Source: CAYPEL01 sp964409635
GTDB lineage: Bacteria; Pseudomonadota; Gammaproteobacteria; DSM-19610
Assembly: GCA_964409635.1 (NCBI GenBank)
Contig: CAYPEL010000018.1
Span: 1 to 29,598, forward strand
Length of the DNA stretch: 29,598 bases
Direction of reading: 5' to 3'
Numbering within the stretch: the first letter of the stretch is position 1; each line of letters starts with the position of its first letter. Made by a program: the position numbers and the translations under genes. Of the stretch, positions 7,783 to 16,185 are shown piece by piece. The notes under the pieces are model-generated. The model was not told the DNA's origin. It did not search any database and saw nothing but the letters and a program-made list of their open reading frames with translations.

Positions 7783-7807
7783 AGTCGGCCTTGAGCCGGC
7801 TTTTTTT
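7783..7807 (+). terminator. Rho-independent terminator of adk
   Basis: AGTCGGC (7783-7789) pairs with GCCGGCT (7795-7801) through seven pairs, one of them G-T, around a 5-base loop, and runs straight into seven T residues (7801-7807). It lies about 20 bases after the adk stop. Confidence 0.9.
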
Positions 7808-8298
7808 CGTCAAAATATTGTCGACTTGGTCGCGCTCTGTTCGTCAATTTTGCGAGGAAATTGGCATATTTTATTTAAGCATCTTGTATTCTACTGTGTA
7901 AGAAATAAACTATATAAATACGTTGAATGTACCTGACAGCCGCTCTGTTAAAGAGGGAAAAAATTATAATATATTGAAAAAAATACACTTATTATCTTTG
8001 TAGCTGAATGGCTTAGGGGTAATTATCAAACTTGTATAAATCAAAATTATGCGGGCCTTGTTAACCGATGGAGCCATTATCAATAAGTCAGAATTTGTCC
8101 TTTGCAGGGAACGAGAGTAACTTTTACAGTAATAACGACAAAAATGTTGAAAACGAATAACACAATTAACCATAAAAATATAAATAGCACGGCGTTGCTT
8201 TATTGGGGGGGAGGCTCCGGTATTCTGGATTCTCTGAATCGTCTTCCTGTTATTTTTCCAAGCAGCAATGACCAGTGTCATGGGAGTAATCGCGTGCC
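7808..8298. other. 491-base AT-rich intergenic stretch
   Basis: Between the adk terminator and the diguanylate cyclase. It is AT-rich with many stops in all frames and contains a run of seven or more G near 8204-8210. No tRNA, known RNA or convincing open frame was recognised. It presumably holds the promoter and leader of the GGDEF gene; a GGGAG at about 8282-8286 lies 12 bases before its ATG, rather far for a ribosome site. Confidence 0.5.
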
Positions 8299-9807
8299 AT
8301 GTACGCAAAAAAAATTGATGGGGTGGAAGTGGCCGCTGTGAATAAAGTACTGCGGCTGCTGGGTGCTTTGCGGCATTCGCAAACGGGTAATGTCATATAC
8401 CGGCAGGTAGAACGCCTGTTGGACGATATGGCGGACTCTCAATTGACAGTTGAACGGGCCTACATTACCGCCGTCAACCAGTTGCTCAACGCCTATCTGC
8501 ACCATTTGCACGACGGCTCTCCCTTGCAAATCCAGGTGCGCCTGCTGCAGGCCAGGTTACAGCCGCCTATGACCGTTGCAGATATGAATACCTTACGTGA
8601 TTATGTTGACTTGTATGCGCGGCAAATAGAAGCACTCCAGACACTGGATGTGGATCTCTTTAAAGATGCAATCAATCCATTACTCGAGTCATTTGGCATT
8701 ATTGATATGCCAAGCCGTGTGGAGACAGGCACAGCGTCTGAAGATAAAGCTAGGGTTGAGGAGCCGCCCGAAGAGCCCATAGACAAATCAGCGCAACCGG
8801 ATCGTCACCCACTGGCGGCGAGCGCAGATGAATCAACCTGGCCGTTTAAGTCTGAAACTGCCGGTGAGGCGTTATCGATTCAGGCTGACAAGAAAGGCAC
8901 TGGAACGCCGGTACGAAAATTACGCCAAGTCAGGACGCCCGACTGGGAAGAGACCCTGGGAGAGGCGGATAAGGAATTCTTGGAAATTGATGGGCCTTCA
9001 CAGGGTATGAAGTCTGTGCAGGCGGGGCTTGCAACCCAAGTGTTGGAGACCATAGCCAGCAATGAAGAATTTGGTGTTTTACTGGAAGTCGTACTGGCTG
9101 AGTTGCGCCAGGCCAATGATCAGCATGGGATAGAAGATTTACGCTGGACGTTAATTCGCGAAGTGGATAAATTACTCAAGGCGCACAACCAACTGGCATT
9201 ACAGCTGGATACAACGCACCACTATCTTGGCAAGGTCGAATCTGATAGCCGTCAACTGTCGGATGAATTGAATCGTGCGCGCATGCTGAGCATGACTGAT
9301 GAGTTAACCGGCTTGCCCAACCGACGTGCCTTTATGCAACGCTTGGAAGATGAAGTAGCGCGTGTACAGCGTTATGGGTTTCCATTGTCGATGGCACTGA
9401 TTGACCTTGATTACTTCAAGCAGGTGAATGACAAGTATGGCCACGCAGGAGGCGATGAAGTGCTCGAAGGTTATTCCAGGAATATTCTGTCTATCTTTCG
9501 TCATCACGATCTGGTTGCGCGCTACGGTGGAGAAGAGTTTGCAGTGTTACTGCCGAATACCGATGCAGAGGGTTCAATGCGGGCTTTGAACAAAGTCAGG
9601 AATCGTGCCGGTGAGACTCACTGGCAGTCGAATGGTGAAACGCATAAAATGCCGACATTTTCTGCGGGTGTATCCATCTACAAGCCTGGTGAAACAGCCA
9701 GTTCGTTTATTGAGCGGGCAGATAAGGCGCTGTATCACGCCAAAAGCGCCGGCCGTGATCGTGTCGAGATGGATACCACTTATGCGGAGAGTTCGGGCGG
9801 TAATTGA
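8299..9807 (+). CDS. GGDEF diguanylate cyclase with long N-terminal region
   Basis: A 502-residue cytoplasmic protein that should make cyclic-di-GMP from two GTP. The C-terminal GGDEF domain begins TDELTGLPNRRAF (333-345), has metal-binding Asp369 in IDLDYF and the active-site loop GGEEF at 410-414. RHHD at 401-404 lies five residues before it and fits the inhibitory I-site RxxD, so product feedback is likely. The first 320 residues have no transmembrane segments and no PAS, GAF or receiver motif that I recognise: a helical part (1-135), a charged low-complexity linker (140-215), and a second helical block (240-325) leading in coiled-coil fashion into the cyclase. The region is probably a sensory or dimerisation module of unknown type. 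Confidence 0.9.
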   Translation: MYAKKIDGVEVAAVNKVLRLLGALRHSQTGNVIYRQVERLLDDMADSQLTVERAYITAVNQLLNAYLHHLHDGSPLQIQVRLLQARLQPPMTVADMNTLRDYVDLYARQIEALQTLDVDLFKDAINPLLESFGIIDMPSRVETGTASEDKARVEEPPEEPIDKSAQPDRHPLAASADESTWPFKSETAGEALSIQADKKGTGTPVRKLRQVRTPDWEETLGEADKEFLEIDGPSQGMKSVQAGLATQVLETIASNEEFGVLLEVVLAELRQANDQHGIEDLRWTLIREVDKLLKAHNQLALQLDTTHHYLGKVESDSRQLSDELNRARMLSMTDELTGLPNRRAFMQRLEDEVARVQRYGFPLSMALIDLDYFKQVNDKYGHAGGDEVLEGYSRNILSIFRHHDLVARYGGEEFAVLLPNTDAEGSMRALNKVRNRAGETHWQSNGETHKMPTFSAGVSIYKPGETASSFIERADKALYHAKSAGRDRVEMDTTYAESSGGN

Positions 9808-9974
9808 TCTCGTATTGCTCGTTCTAAAAACTTGGGCTCTATTTCTGGCGTATTTTGATGCTGTGTTTTTAAAGATAGTATCGAGCTGTTACAATTCACG
9901 GCTAAACAGATAATCGTATTAGCCTATTCGGATAGTCTTTCGATCTTTCCAAATTACTCGCATAAGGTACTGCT

Positions 9975-10346
9975 ATGGCCACAGTAGAAATGACAACGGA
10001 TAATTTTAACCAACTCATCGAAGCTAACGATATTGTGCTGGTTGATTTCTGGGCATCCTGGTGTGGCCCATGCCAGAATTTTGCCCCGGTTTTTGAAGAG
10101 GCATCGGAAGAGAACGAAGGATTGATTTTTGCCAAAGTCGATACCGAAGCGCAAAATGAACTGGCTGCTCAATTTCAGATACGTTCGATTCCGACGCTGG
10201 CGGTTTTTCGTGAACAGGTAATGGTTTTTTCGCAGGCTGGTGCGTTACCACCCGCGGGGCTAGCGCAATTGATAGCACAGGCCAAAGGCCTGGATATGGA
10301 TAAAGTGCGCGCTGATATAGCTGAGCAGCAGAAGGATCAGGGTTAG
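9975..10346 (+). CDS. Thioredoxin
   Basis: Cytoplasmic thioredoxin of 123 residues with the classic active site WCGPC at 29-33, preceded by VLVDFWAS, and the cis-proline loop RSIPTL with Pro73. No signal peptide. The C-terminus runs about 15 residues beyond TrxA and ends in a charged helix. AAGG at 9964-9967, seven bases before the ATG, is a reasonable ribosome site. It stands alone, convergent with mobA, with 16 bases between the stop codons. A thioredoxin-family protein other than the main TrxA is possible, because the segment after the active site (QNFAPVFEE) differs from TrxA's KMIAPILDE. Confidence 0.9.
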   Translation: MATVEMTTDNFNQLIEANDIVLVDFWASWCGPCQNFAPVFEEASEENEGLIFAKVDTEAQNELAAQFQIRSIPTLAVFREQVMVFSQAGALPPAGLAQLIAQAKGLDMDKVRADIAEQQKDQG

Positions 10347-10362
10347 TTAAACTGTGCGCGAG

Positions 10363-10971
10363 TTAAACTGTCTCGCAGTTATTCCCCAGTAGCTTTTCCA
10401 GCCGTTCCTGATCGGCTTCGTTATTCAGGTTTTCAAACTGCTGGGGTGAATCAGAAAAGTCCACGCTGACCGCACCAATTGATTGCAGCCAGATATGCAT
10501 GGCCAGTTGGTGGTTTTGCAACGCCTGTTCAATACTGTCCCTCACCGAGGTTTTCACCAGGCAATTAACCGATTGCCAGCGGTTGTTGTATTCAGCCACA
10601 CTCGCATCAGCTGAAGTCTGCTCTACAGCTTGCAACATGCGGGCAGCATAATCCGCTGACAGCAAGGGGGCATCGCAAGGCGCACTCAGCAGATAGGGGG
10701 TAGTGCAGTAATCCATTGCCGTCAGTAAACCAGCCAGAGGCCCCAGGTAGCCTGGCATCGAATCCGCCAGCACCGGCAGTCCAAAGTGGGCATATTCATT
10801 GCGGTGGCGGTTGGCGATAATGACGATCTCGCTGACCTGCGGCCTGAGTGTTTCGATGATGTAATCAATCAACTCACGGTTCGCAATGCGGATAAGGCCC
10901 TTGTCAGTACCGCCCATCCGGGATCCGCGGCCGCCGGCAAGAATTACAGCAGTTATTTGATTTTCAGCCAC
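10363..10971 (-). CDS. mobA: Molybdenum cofactor guanylyltransferase
   Basis: Transfers GMP from GTP to molybdopterin, giving the bis-MGD cofactor of many molybdoenzymes. The nucleotide-binding signature LAGGRGSRMGGTDKG is at residues 11-25, followed by a GPLAGLLTAM segment (77-86) and the metal-binding aspartate in SAPCDAPLL (Asp100). Length is 202 residues, near E. coli MobA (194). It is transcribed away from xerD with 127 bases between start codons. No other Moco biosynthesis genes lie in the window, though the gene implies at least one molybdoenzyme in the genome. Confidence 0.92.
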   Translation of the reverse strand: MAENQITAVILAGGRGSRMGGTDKGLIRIANRELIDYIIETLRPQVSEIVIIANRHRNEYAHFGLPVLADSMPGYLGPLAGLLTAMDYCTTPYLLSAPCDAPLLSADYAARMLQAVEQTSADASVAEYNNRWQSVNCLVKTSVRDSIEQALQNHQLAMHIWLQSIGAVSVDFSDSPQQFENLNNEADQERLEKLLGNNCETV

Positions 10972-11098
10972 TTAGTGTTACCTATTAGTGAATTCCAGGT
11001 GTTTTCTGATGCTTCTATAAAAATCTATCGGCGCGTAATCCGTTCAGCTTTATGATAACTTTATCCAGACTTAATACGGAAGCAGTTATAGACTCAGC

Positions 11099-12004
11099 AT
11101 GGAAACCGCAGAACCGCATCATCTGCCGGCTATTGACCAGTTTCTGGATACGCTGTGGATGGAGCATGGCCTGAGCCAGAATACCCTGGCGGCGTACCGC
11201 CAAGACCTCAAGGGTCTGGCCGGGTGGTTAGGTGCCAGATCCCGGAAACTGGAAGAAGCTGATCAGGCTGATTTGCTGGATTACATAGCCGAACGCCATC
11301 AGCAAGGACACAAGGCGCGTAGTAGTGCGCGGTTGTTATCCAGTATGCGACGTTTTTACCGGTACTTGATTAGGGAAGAACGCTGTGCAACAGACCCAAC
11401 AGCAAAAATTGAATCGCCCAGGATCGGCCGGCCATTACCGGCTGTATTAAGTGAGGCTGACGTGGAAGCACTGCTTGCAGCGCCTGATATCAGTGAAGCG
11501 ATCGGTTTGCGCGACCGTGCTATGATGGAATTATTGTATGCTTCGGGGCTGCGTGTATCTGAATTGACTGAGCTCGATCTGGAGCGTGTCAACTTTGTGC
11601 AGGGCGTTGTTAGGGTGCACGGCAAGGGTAACAAGGAAAGGTTGGTGCCGGTCGGTGAGGAAGCCTTGGAGTGGTTGCAGCGATACCTTGATGAGGCCCG
11701 GCCGGTATTATTATCCGGCAAACACAGTGGGCGTTTGTTTATATCGCGCAAAGCGCCCGGGATTACCCGGCAGGCGTTCTGGTACCGGATCAAACACTAC
11801 AGCCTGCAGGCAAATATCCGCACACAGCTGTCGCCGCATACGCTACGTCACGCATTTGCGACACATTTGGTTAATCATGGCGCTGATTTGCGGGTGGTGC
11901 AAATGCTATTGGGACACAGTGACCTGTCAACCACGCAGATTTATACCCATGTAGCAAAGGAAAGGTTAAAATTGCTTCATCAGGAACATCATCCACGGGG
12001 TTGA
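11099..12004 (+). CDS. xerD: Tyrosine recombinase XerD
   Basis: Site-specific recombinase that, with XerC, resolves chromosome dimers at dif. The SAM-like N-terminal domain (about 10-90) is followed by the catalytic domain with all expected residues: Arg152 (ASGLRVSEL), Lys176 (HGKGNKER), His247 and Arg250 (HTLRH), His273 (LLGHSD) and nucleophile Tyr282 (TTQIYTH). Length is 301 residues against 298 in E. coli. The following gene is dsbC, as in E. coli, which supports XerD over XerC or a mobile-element integrase. Confidence 0.93.
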   Translation: METAEPHHLPAIDQFLDTLWMEHGLSQNTLAAYRQDLKGLAGWLGARSRKLEEADQADLLDYIAERHQQGHKARSSARLLSSMRRFYRYLIREERCATDPTAKIESPRIGRPLPAVLSEADVEALLAAPDISEAIGLRDRAMMELLYASGLRVSELTELDLERVNFVQGVVRVHGKGNKERLVPVGEEALEWLQRYLDEARPVLLSGKHSGRLFISRKAPGITRQAFWYRIKHYSLQANIRTQLSPHTLRHAFATHLVNHGADLRVVQMLLGHSDLSTTQIYTHVAKERLKLLHQEHHPRG

Positions 12005-12070
12005 ACCTATGCCTTGGGGTATTGTCCTACCTAGCCACCCAGTTTTTATTATCCTAAAGAGAGACTCGTT

Positions 12071-12799
12071 GTGAAATTTAGAACACTATTTGCATGTCTG
12101 TTTACGTGGCTATTTATATCTACCAATATTGTTGCTGAGCAAGCACTGGATAAAGCGGCAATACAAGAGATTCTGGGGGGTAGCAAACCCACCTCCATTA
12201 AACCATCAAAAATTCCTGGGCTATATGAGGTGGTGCTCAACGCGCAAGTTTTATATATAACCGGTGATGGCAGATATGTCATTCAGGGTGAGATGATTGA
12301 TGCAAAGCATAATGTAAATTTAACTGAACCTGCGCGTAGAACAGCAGTTAATACTACGCTCTCAAAAGTGGGTGAAGATGAAATGATTGTGTTTTCACCG
12401 AAAACAAAGAAACATTCGATGACGGTGTTTACAGATATTGATTGCGGCTACTGCCGCAAACTGCATGGCGAAATGGATAAGTACCTGGAGAAAGGTATTG
12501 AAGTCCGTTATATGATGTATCCTCGCGCCGGTAAAAAATCGGAAGCTTATAAGAAAGCGGAAGCCGTGTGGTGTGCAGATGACAAGCATGATGCACTGAC
12601 TAAATCCAAGAATGGCAAAGCGATTCCTATGAAGACCTGCGACAATCCTATAGATGCACACATGGCGTTGGCCAAAGATCTTGGCTTACGTGGTACACCG
12701 CTGCTTGTGCTGGATGACGGCTCTATCCAACCCGGTTATATTCCACCTGACGCGGTCGCAAAGTATTACGAAAAAGCGGCGCTAGAATCGAAGCGATAG
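12071..12799 (+). CDS. dsbC: Periplasmic disulfide isomerase DsbC
   Basis: Exported thiol:disulfide isomerase of 242 residues. A signal peptide covers about 1-22 (hydrophobic core then NIVA before EQA). An N-terminal dimerisation domain (24-85) precedes a thioredoxin fold with the DsbC-type active site CGYC at 125-128, a second cysteine pair Cys168 and Cys190 matching the structural disulfide of E. coli DsbC, and a cis-proline loop RGTPLLVL. Translation starts at GTG 12071 with AAGAGAGA at 12057-12064 as ribosome site. It lies 66 bases after xerD, reproducing the conserved xerD-dsbC order, and converges with addA eight bases downstream. Confidence 0.93.
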   Translation: MKFRTLFACLFTWLFISTNIVAEQALDKAAIQEILGGSKPTSIKPSKIPGLYEVVLNAQVLYITGDGRYVIQGEMIDAKHNVNLTEPARRTAVNTTLSKVGEDEMIVFSPKTKKHSMTVFTDIDCGYCRKLHGEMDKYLEKGIEVRYMMYPRAGKKSEAYKKAEAVWCADDKHDALTKSKNGKAIPMKTCDNPIDAHMALAKDLGLRGTPLLVLDDGSIQPGYIPPDAVAKYYEKAALESKR

Positions 12800-12807
12800 T
12801 TGCTTAT

Positions 12808-15800
12808 TCAAATTTCAACCAGCTCACCAGTATGCGTGAACAATAACCAGGCTTTGGCCTGCTTGTCCGGCCATAACCGTTTTACACCTTCGCAGTACAT
12901 GTCCAACTGGCCCCGGTAGTGCTCACACAGTTTTTGCCGGGCTGATGCATCGCGGACACGATGGGTTTTGTAATCGATGATGTGTACTGCGTGGTCATTG
13001 ACAATGAGACGGTCGATAATACCGTAAACGGTCGTATTCGCCTCGCTGTATTCAATGGGGACTTCATTGCGCACCAGGGCGTCAGCCTCTGGTTGGAATA
13101 TCCAGCTGAGTTCAGGCTTGTCAAATAAAGGCTGCAAGTCCCGCCAATAGTCCATGAGATCATGTTTTGAAATTACACCCGCTAACTTCCCGGCTGCATT
13201 GGCACAAAGTTGTTCGCCATTGAGTGCCGGCTGCTGCGTCGCCAGTTGCAGCAATAAGTGAATGGCGCGGCCGCGCAAGCGGCCACTATCTGTAGATTCA
13301 AGTAGCTGTCCGCTAGGTGCGATTTCTAGCCATTGATCCGGAACTGTGACGGGTTGTAACAAGGCAGGATCGATCGCTGGCAGGGTCGGCTCATCTGGCC
13401 CGGTTTGCTCGCTAAGCACCGGTGTGTCACCCGATGTAATCGTCATTATTTCTGTGGCACTTTTTTCGTCTTGTTGAAAGGCTGCTGCGGCTGCGCTATA
13501 CCAGGTATTCCCAGCGGCCTTGCCGGCCTTGCAGCCGGATATAAACAGCATTTGTTTGGCCCGCGTTAATGCGACGTAGAATAGATTGGCAGACTCGCGT
13601 ATTTCCTCCTGTTTCTCCAGATCGGCAAGGACACGGGTTTTACTGTCTAGGTGGGTACTGCGCAGCAGCATATGTTCCGGTTGGGCCTTTTCTGCCGGCC
13701 AACGTACCAGGGCGTTATAGCTGTGTTTTGCGAGCTGCTGTCGGGCTGTATCGGCCAGGAAAATGATGCCCGCTTCCAGGCCTTTGGCGGCGTGAATCGT
13801 CATAATGCGTACCCGTTGACCGGAATCTGAATCCGGTGCCGCCTGATCAGGGGCTTCATTTTCAAGACTGCGCAGCTGGCGCAAGCGTGCCAGGAAATGT
13901 GGCAGGCTAGGATAACGTCCGGCATCGACTTCCAGCGCAAGTTCAATAAAACGAATCAAGTTGGCGCGCAAGCGAGGTGTGTGCGTGGCAGGAAAAGCAC
14001 GCTGGTAACGGTTCAATATATCGGCCTGGTGATAAATGCGATCCAGTAAATCATGGATCGGTATCCGGCCTGCCAGTTCACGCCATTCTGACAGCCTGCG
14101 ATGGGCCTGTGACAGGCGGTGTTGCTCAGGCAGCTTGGGGGTAATCGCAGCGAGTTTATCAATCCAGGCACCACGCTGGCCTGACGTCAGGTCGATTAAA
14201 TCATTATCCGTCACTGCAAAAACCGGCGAGCGTAAAACTTGTGCGAGCGACAGATTATCCTGTGGTGTCATTAACACATTCAGCAGCGCTTCCATGTCGC
14301 GGATTTCAAGACTGTTGAGCAGAGTGCCACGGTTCATGCTCAGGCAGGGGATTTGCTGCTCCTGTAAGGCGGTTTCGTAGTCAGCCAGGTGTGTCCGGAA
14401 GCGTAACAGGATGATGATATCGTTATACTGTGCAGCATGCGCCTGATTATTATCGCCCAGTATTACCGGTTCTGTGGTCAACGCCTGGATGCGTTTTGCG
14501 ATCGCCTGGCCTTCAAGATAATGCGGCCTCTTTTGTAGCACACTGCGTGGCGTTAGCAACGGGTTACGCAGGATCAGCGCGTTGTCGGGTTCAGGTGCGG
14601 TTTCAAGCTCCGGCAGGTTTTCAATGTCTTCGAAAAGCGGCCAGAGTTCTACCTGCCCCCAGAGTGAAGTCATATGAGTGTCGTGGCAGACAAAATCGGG
14701 TAACAGCTGTCCAAATTCGGTGCCGTCAAATATTCGGTTAACGCATTCCATAATGGCGGGTGCAGATCGCCATGAACTATCCAGGTGAAATTGCCGGGCA
14801 CCTAATTGTTGCTGCATGCAATCTGTAGCGGTTTTCAGCAGCGCCGGATCACCGCGGCGGAAACGGTAGATAGATTGTTTTGCGTCACCCACAAGAAACA
14901 GGCTGCGGTTGCGGTCATTGCCCGCGGACATTTCATCCAGTATGGGTTTTAGCAGGCGCCATTGGGTGGGATTGGTATCCTGGAATTCGTCGATCAGCAA
15001 ATGGTCGATACGCTGGTCAATTTTGAATTGTATCCAGTGTGCTTGTTCAGGATGGCTGAGCAGGGTGTAGGCTTTCCATTCTAGGTCGGTGAAATCGACG
15101 AGCCGGCGTTCACGTTTTATGCGTTGGTAGTGATCGAGTAACTGACTGCCACAGCGATACCAGGCAGCCGAGGTTTGCCAGGTGTTCTGGCGCGCCAGGA
15201 TATCGCGGTAGTATTCAAGCTGCTCACAAAGCTGTTCATGGAGTTCAATGAACTGGGCTTCAGCTTGTTCGCCTAATTTCTTTAGCCGTGTTTTTGTTGA
15301 GGAACGTGCACGCCGGTCACCGGCTTGTGTCAGGAAAACCGGGCTAACTGTTTGAATACTGAGTTCATCCAGATCTGTGCCCGCCAGTGTCTGCCGGATC
15401 AGTTGGCTATGCGCAGCATTCGTCTTGTTAGGATGTTTATCCAAGAGGCTTGCGAATTCATCCAGCGCGGACTTGTTAGGCGCTGTCCAGAATAAATCTG
15501 CCGCAGGTGTGGAAAAATCGATATCCAGCCAGGTTTTTAGTTTTTCATCAGCAAAGCTGACCGGCTTGGACTGATGCTGCGTGTAAGCCCACCAGTCGCT
15601 ACGGTGAGTCAGAAAATTATAGAGTGCCTTACGCACGTTAGCCAGGCCACCGCATAAATCGAATAACAGATCAATGTCGTCTGCGAGTTGCCCATCCGGT
15701 TGTCCGGTAGCCCGGGCGAAGAGTGCATCCCAGGCTTGTTCATAAAGCAGCCCGGTGGCATCGGCAAGTTCAAAGCCAGGGGGTAGCCCGGATTCCAAAG

Positions 15801-16185
15801 GGAAGCGTTGTAATAAGTCCTGGCAGAAACCATGAAAGGTTGAGGTGCGTAGAGGCTGTTCATTGAGTAGTAGTTTTTCATATAAGTTACGGGCTTGGTT
15901 GCGAGTCTCTGCGTCTGGCTGTTCACCCAGTGACGTAAGCAGGTGGTCCAGCGCTGCATCGCTCGCTTGTAGTAATGCTTTTAATTGGTCTAACAGACGC
16001 TGTTGCATTTCTCCCGCCGCTTTGCGGGTAAAAGTTAAAGCAAGGATGCGGCCGGGATCTGCACCCGCGAGTAACAGCCGCGTAAGCCGTGTAACCAGCA
16101 TCCAGGTCTTTCCGGTGCCGGCAGAGGCGAGCACGCAGGCGCTGAGCTGAGGGTTTGCAGCATCGAGCGCGCTATTATTTGGCAT
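12808..16185 (-). CDS. addA: AddA-type helicase-nuclease, double-strand-break repair
   Basis: UvrD/Rep-family helicase fused to a RecB-type nuclease; with AddB it resects double-strand ends for RecA. From the chosen start it has 1125 residues. Walker A is ASAGTGKT at 20-27. Later helicase motifs are LIDEFQDTNPTQW, FLVGDAKQSIYRFR, RIMTIHAAKGLEA and LFYVALTRAK. The C-terminal nuclease shows GRAIHLLLQ, GIIDRL with Asp1058 and IIDYKTH with Asp1071 and Lys1073. ATG 16185 is preferred because it starts the protein shortly before Walker A and overlaps the addB stop by 11 bases, a typical coupled arrangement; the frame is open to 16290 but that part lies within addB. It converges with dsbC. Confidence 0.9.
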   Translation of the reverse strand: MPNNSALDAANPQLSACVLASAGTGKTWMLVTRLTRLLLAGADPGRILALTFTRKAAGEMQQRLLDQLKALLQASDAALDHLLTSLGEQPDAETRNQARNLYEKLLLNEQPLRTSTFHGFCQDLLQRFPLESGLPPGFELADATGLLYEQAWDALFARATGQPDGQLADDIDLLFDLCGGLANVRKALYNFLTHRSDWWAYTQHQSKPVSFADEKLKTWLDIDFSTPAADLFWTAPNKSALDEFASLLDKHPNKTNAAHSQLIRQTLAGTDLDELSIQTVSPVFLTQAGDRRARSSTKTRLKKLGEQAEAQFIELHEQLCEQLEYYRDILARQNTWQTSAAWYRCGSQLLDHYQRIKRERRLVDFTDLEWKAYTLLSHPEQAHWIQFKIDQRIDHLLIDEFQDTNPTQWRLLKPILDEMSAGNDRNRSLFLVGDAKQSIYRFRRGDPALLKTATDCMQQQLGARQFHLDSSWRSAPAIMECVNRIFDGTEFGQLLPDFVCHDTHMTSLWGQVELWPLFEDIENLPELETAPEPDNALILRNPLLTPRSVLQKRPHYLEGQAIAKRIQALTTEPVILGDNNQAHAAQYNDIIILLRFRTHLADYETALQEQQIPCLSMNRGTLLNSLEIRDMEALLNVLMTPQDNLSLAQVLRSPVFAVTDNDLIDLTSGQRGAWIDKLAAITPKLPEQHRLSQAHRRLSEWRELAGRIPIHDLLDRIYHQADILNRYQRAFPATHTPRLRANLIRFIELALEVDAGRYPSLPHFLARLRQLRSLENEAPDQAAPDSDSGQRVRIMTIHAAKGLEAGIIFLADTARQQLAKHSYNALVRWPAEKAQPEHMLLRSTHLDSKTRVLADLEKQEEIRESANLFYVALTRAKQMLFISGCKAGKAAGNTWYSAAAAAFQQDEKSATEIMTITSGDTPVLSEQTGPDEPTLPAIDPALLQPVTVPDQWLEIAPSGQLLESTDSGRLRGRAIHLLLQLATQQPALNGEQLCANAAGKLAGVISKHDLMDYWRDLQPLFDKPELSWIFQPEADALVRNEVPIEYSEANTTVYGIIDRLIVNDHAVHIIDYKTHRVRDASARQKLCEHYRGQLDMYCEGVKRLWPDKQAKAWLLFTHTGELVEI

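Noticed and set aside
7990..8050. tRNA-like text in the adk-GGDEF gap
   Set aside because: No cloverleaf: acceptor and T-arm pairing are absent.
11099..12004. Tyrosine recombinase as a mobile-element integrase
   Set aside because: Length, residues and the adjoining dsbC gene identify chromosomal XerD; no attachment-site duplication was seen.
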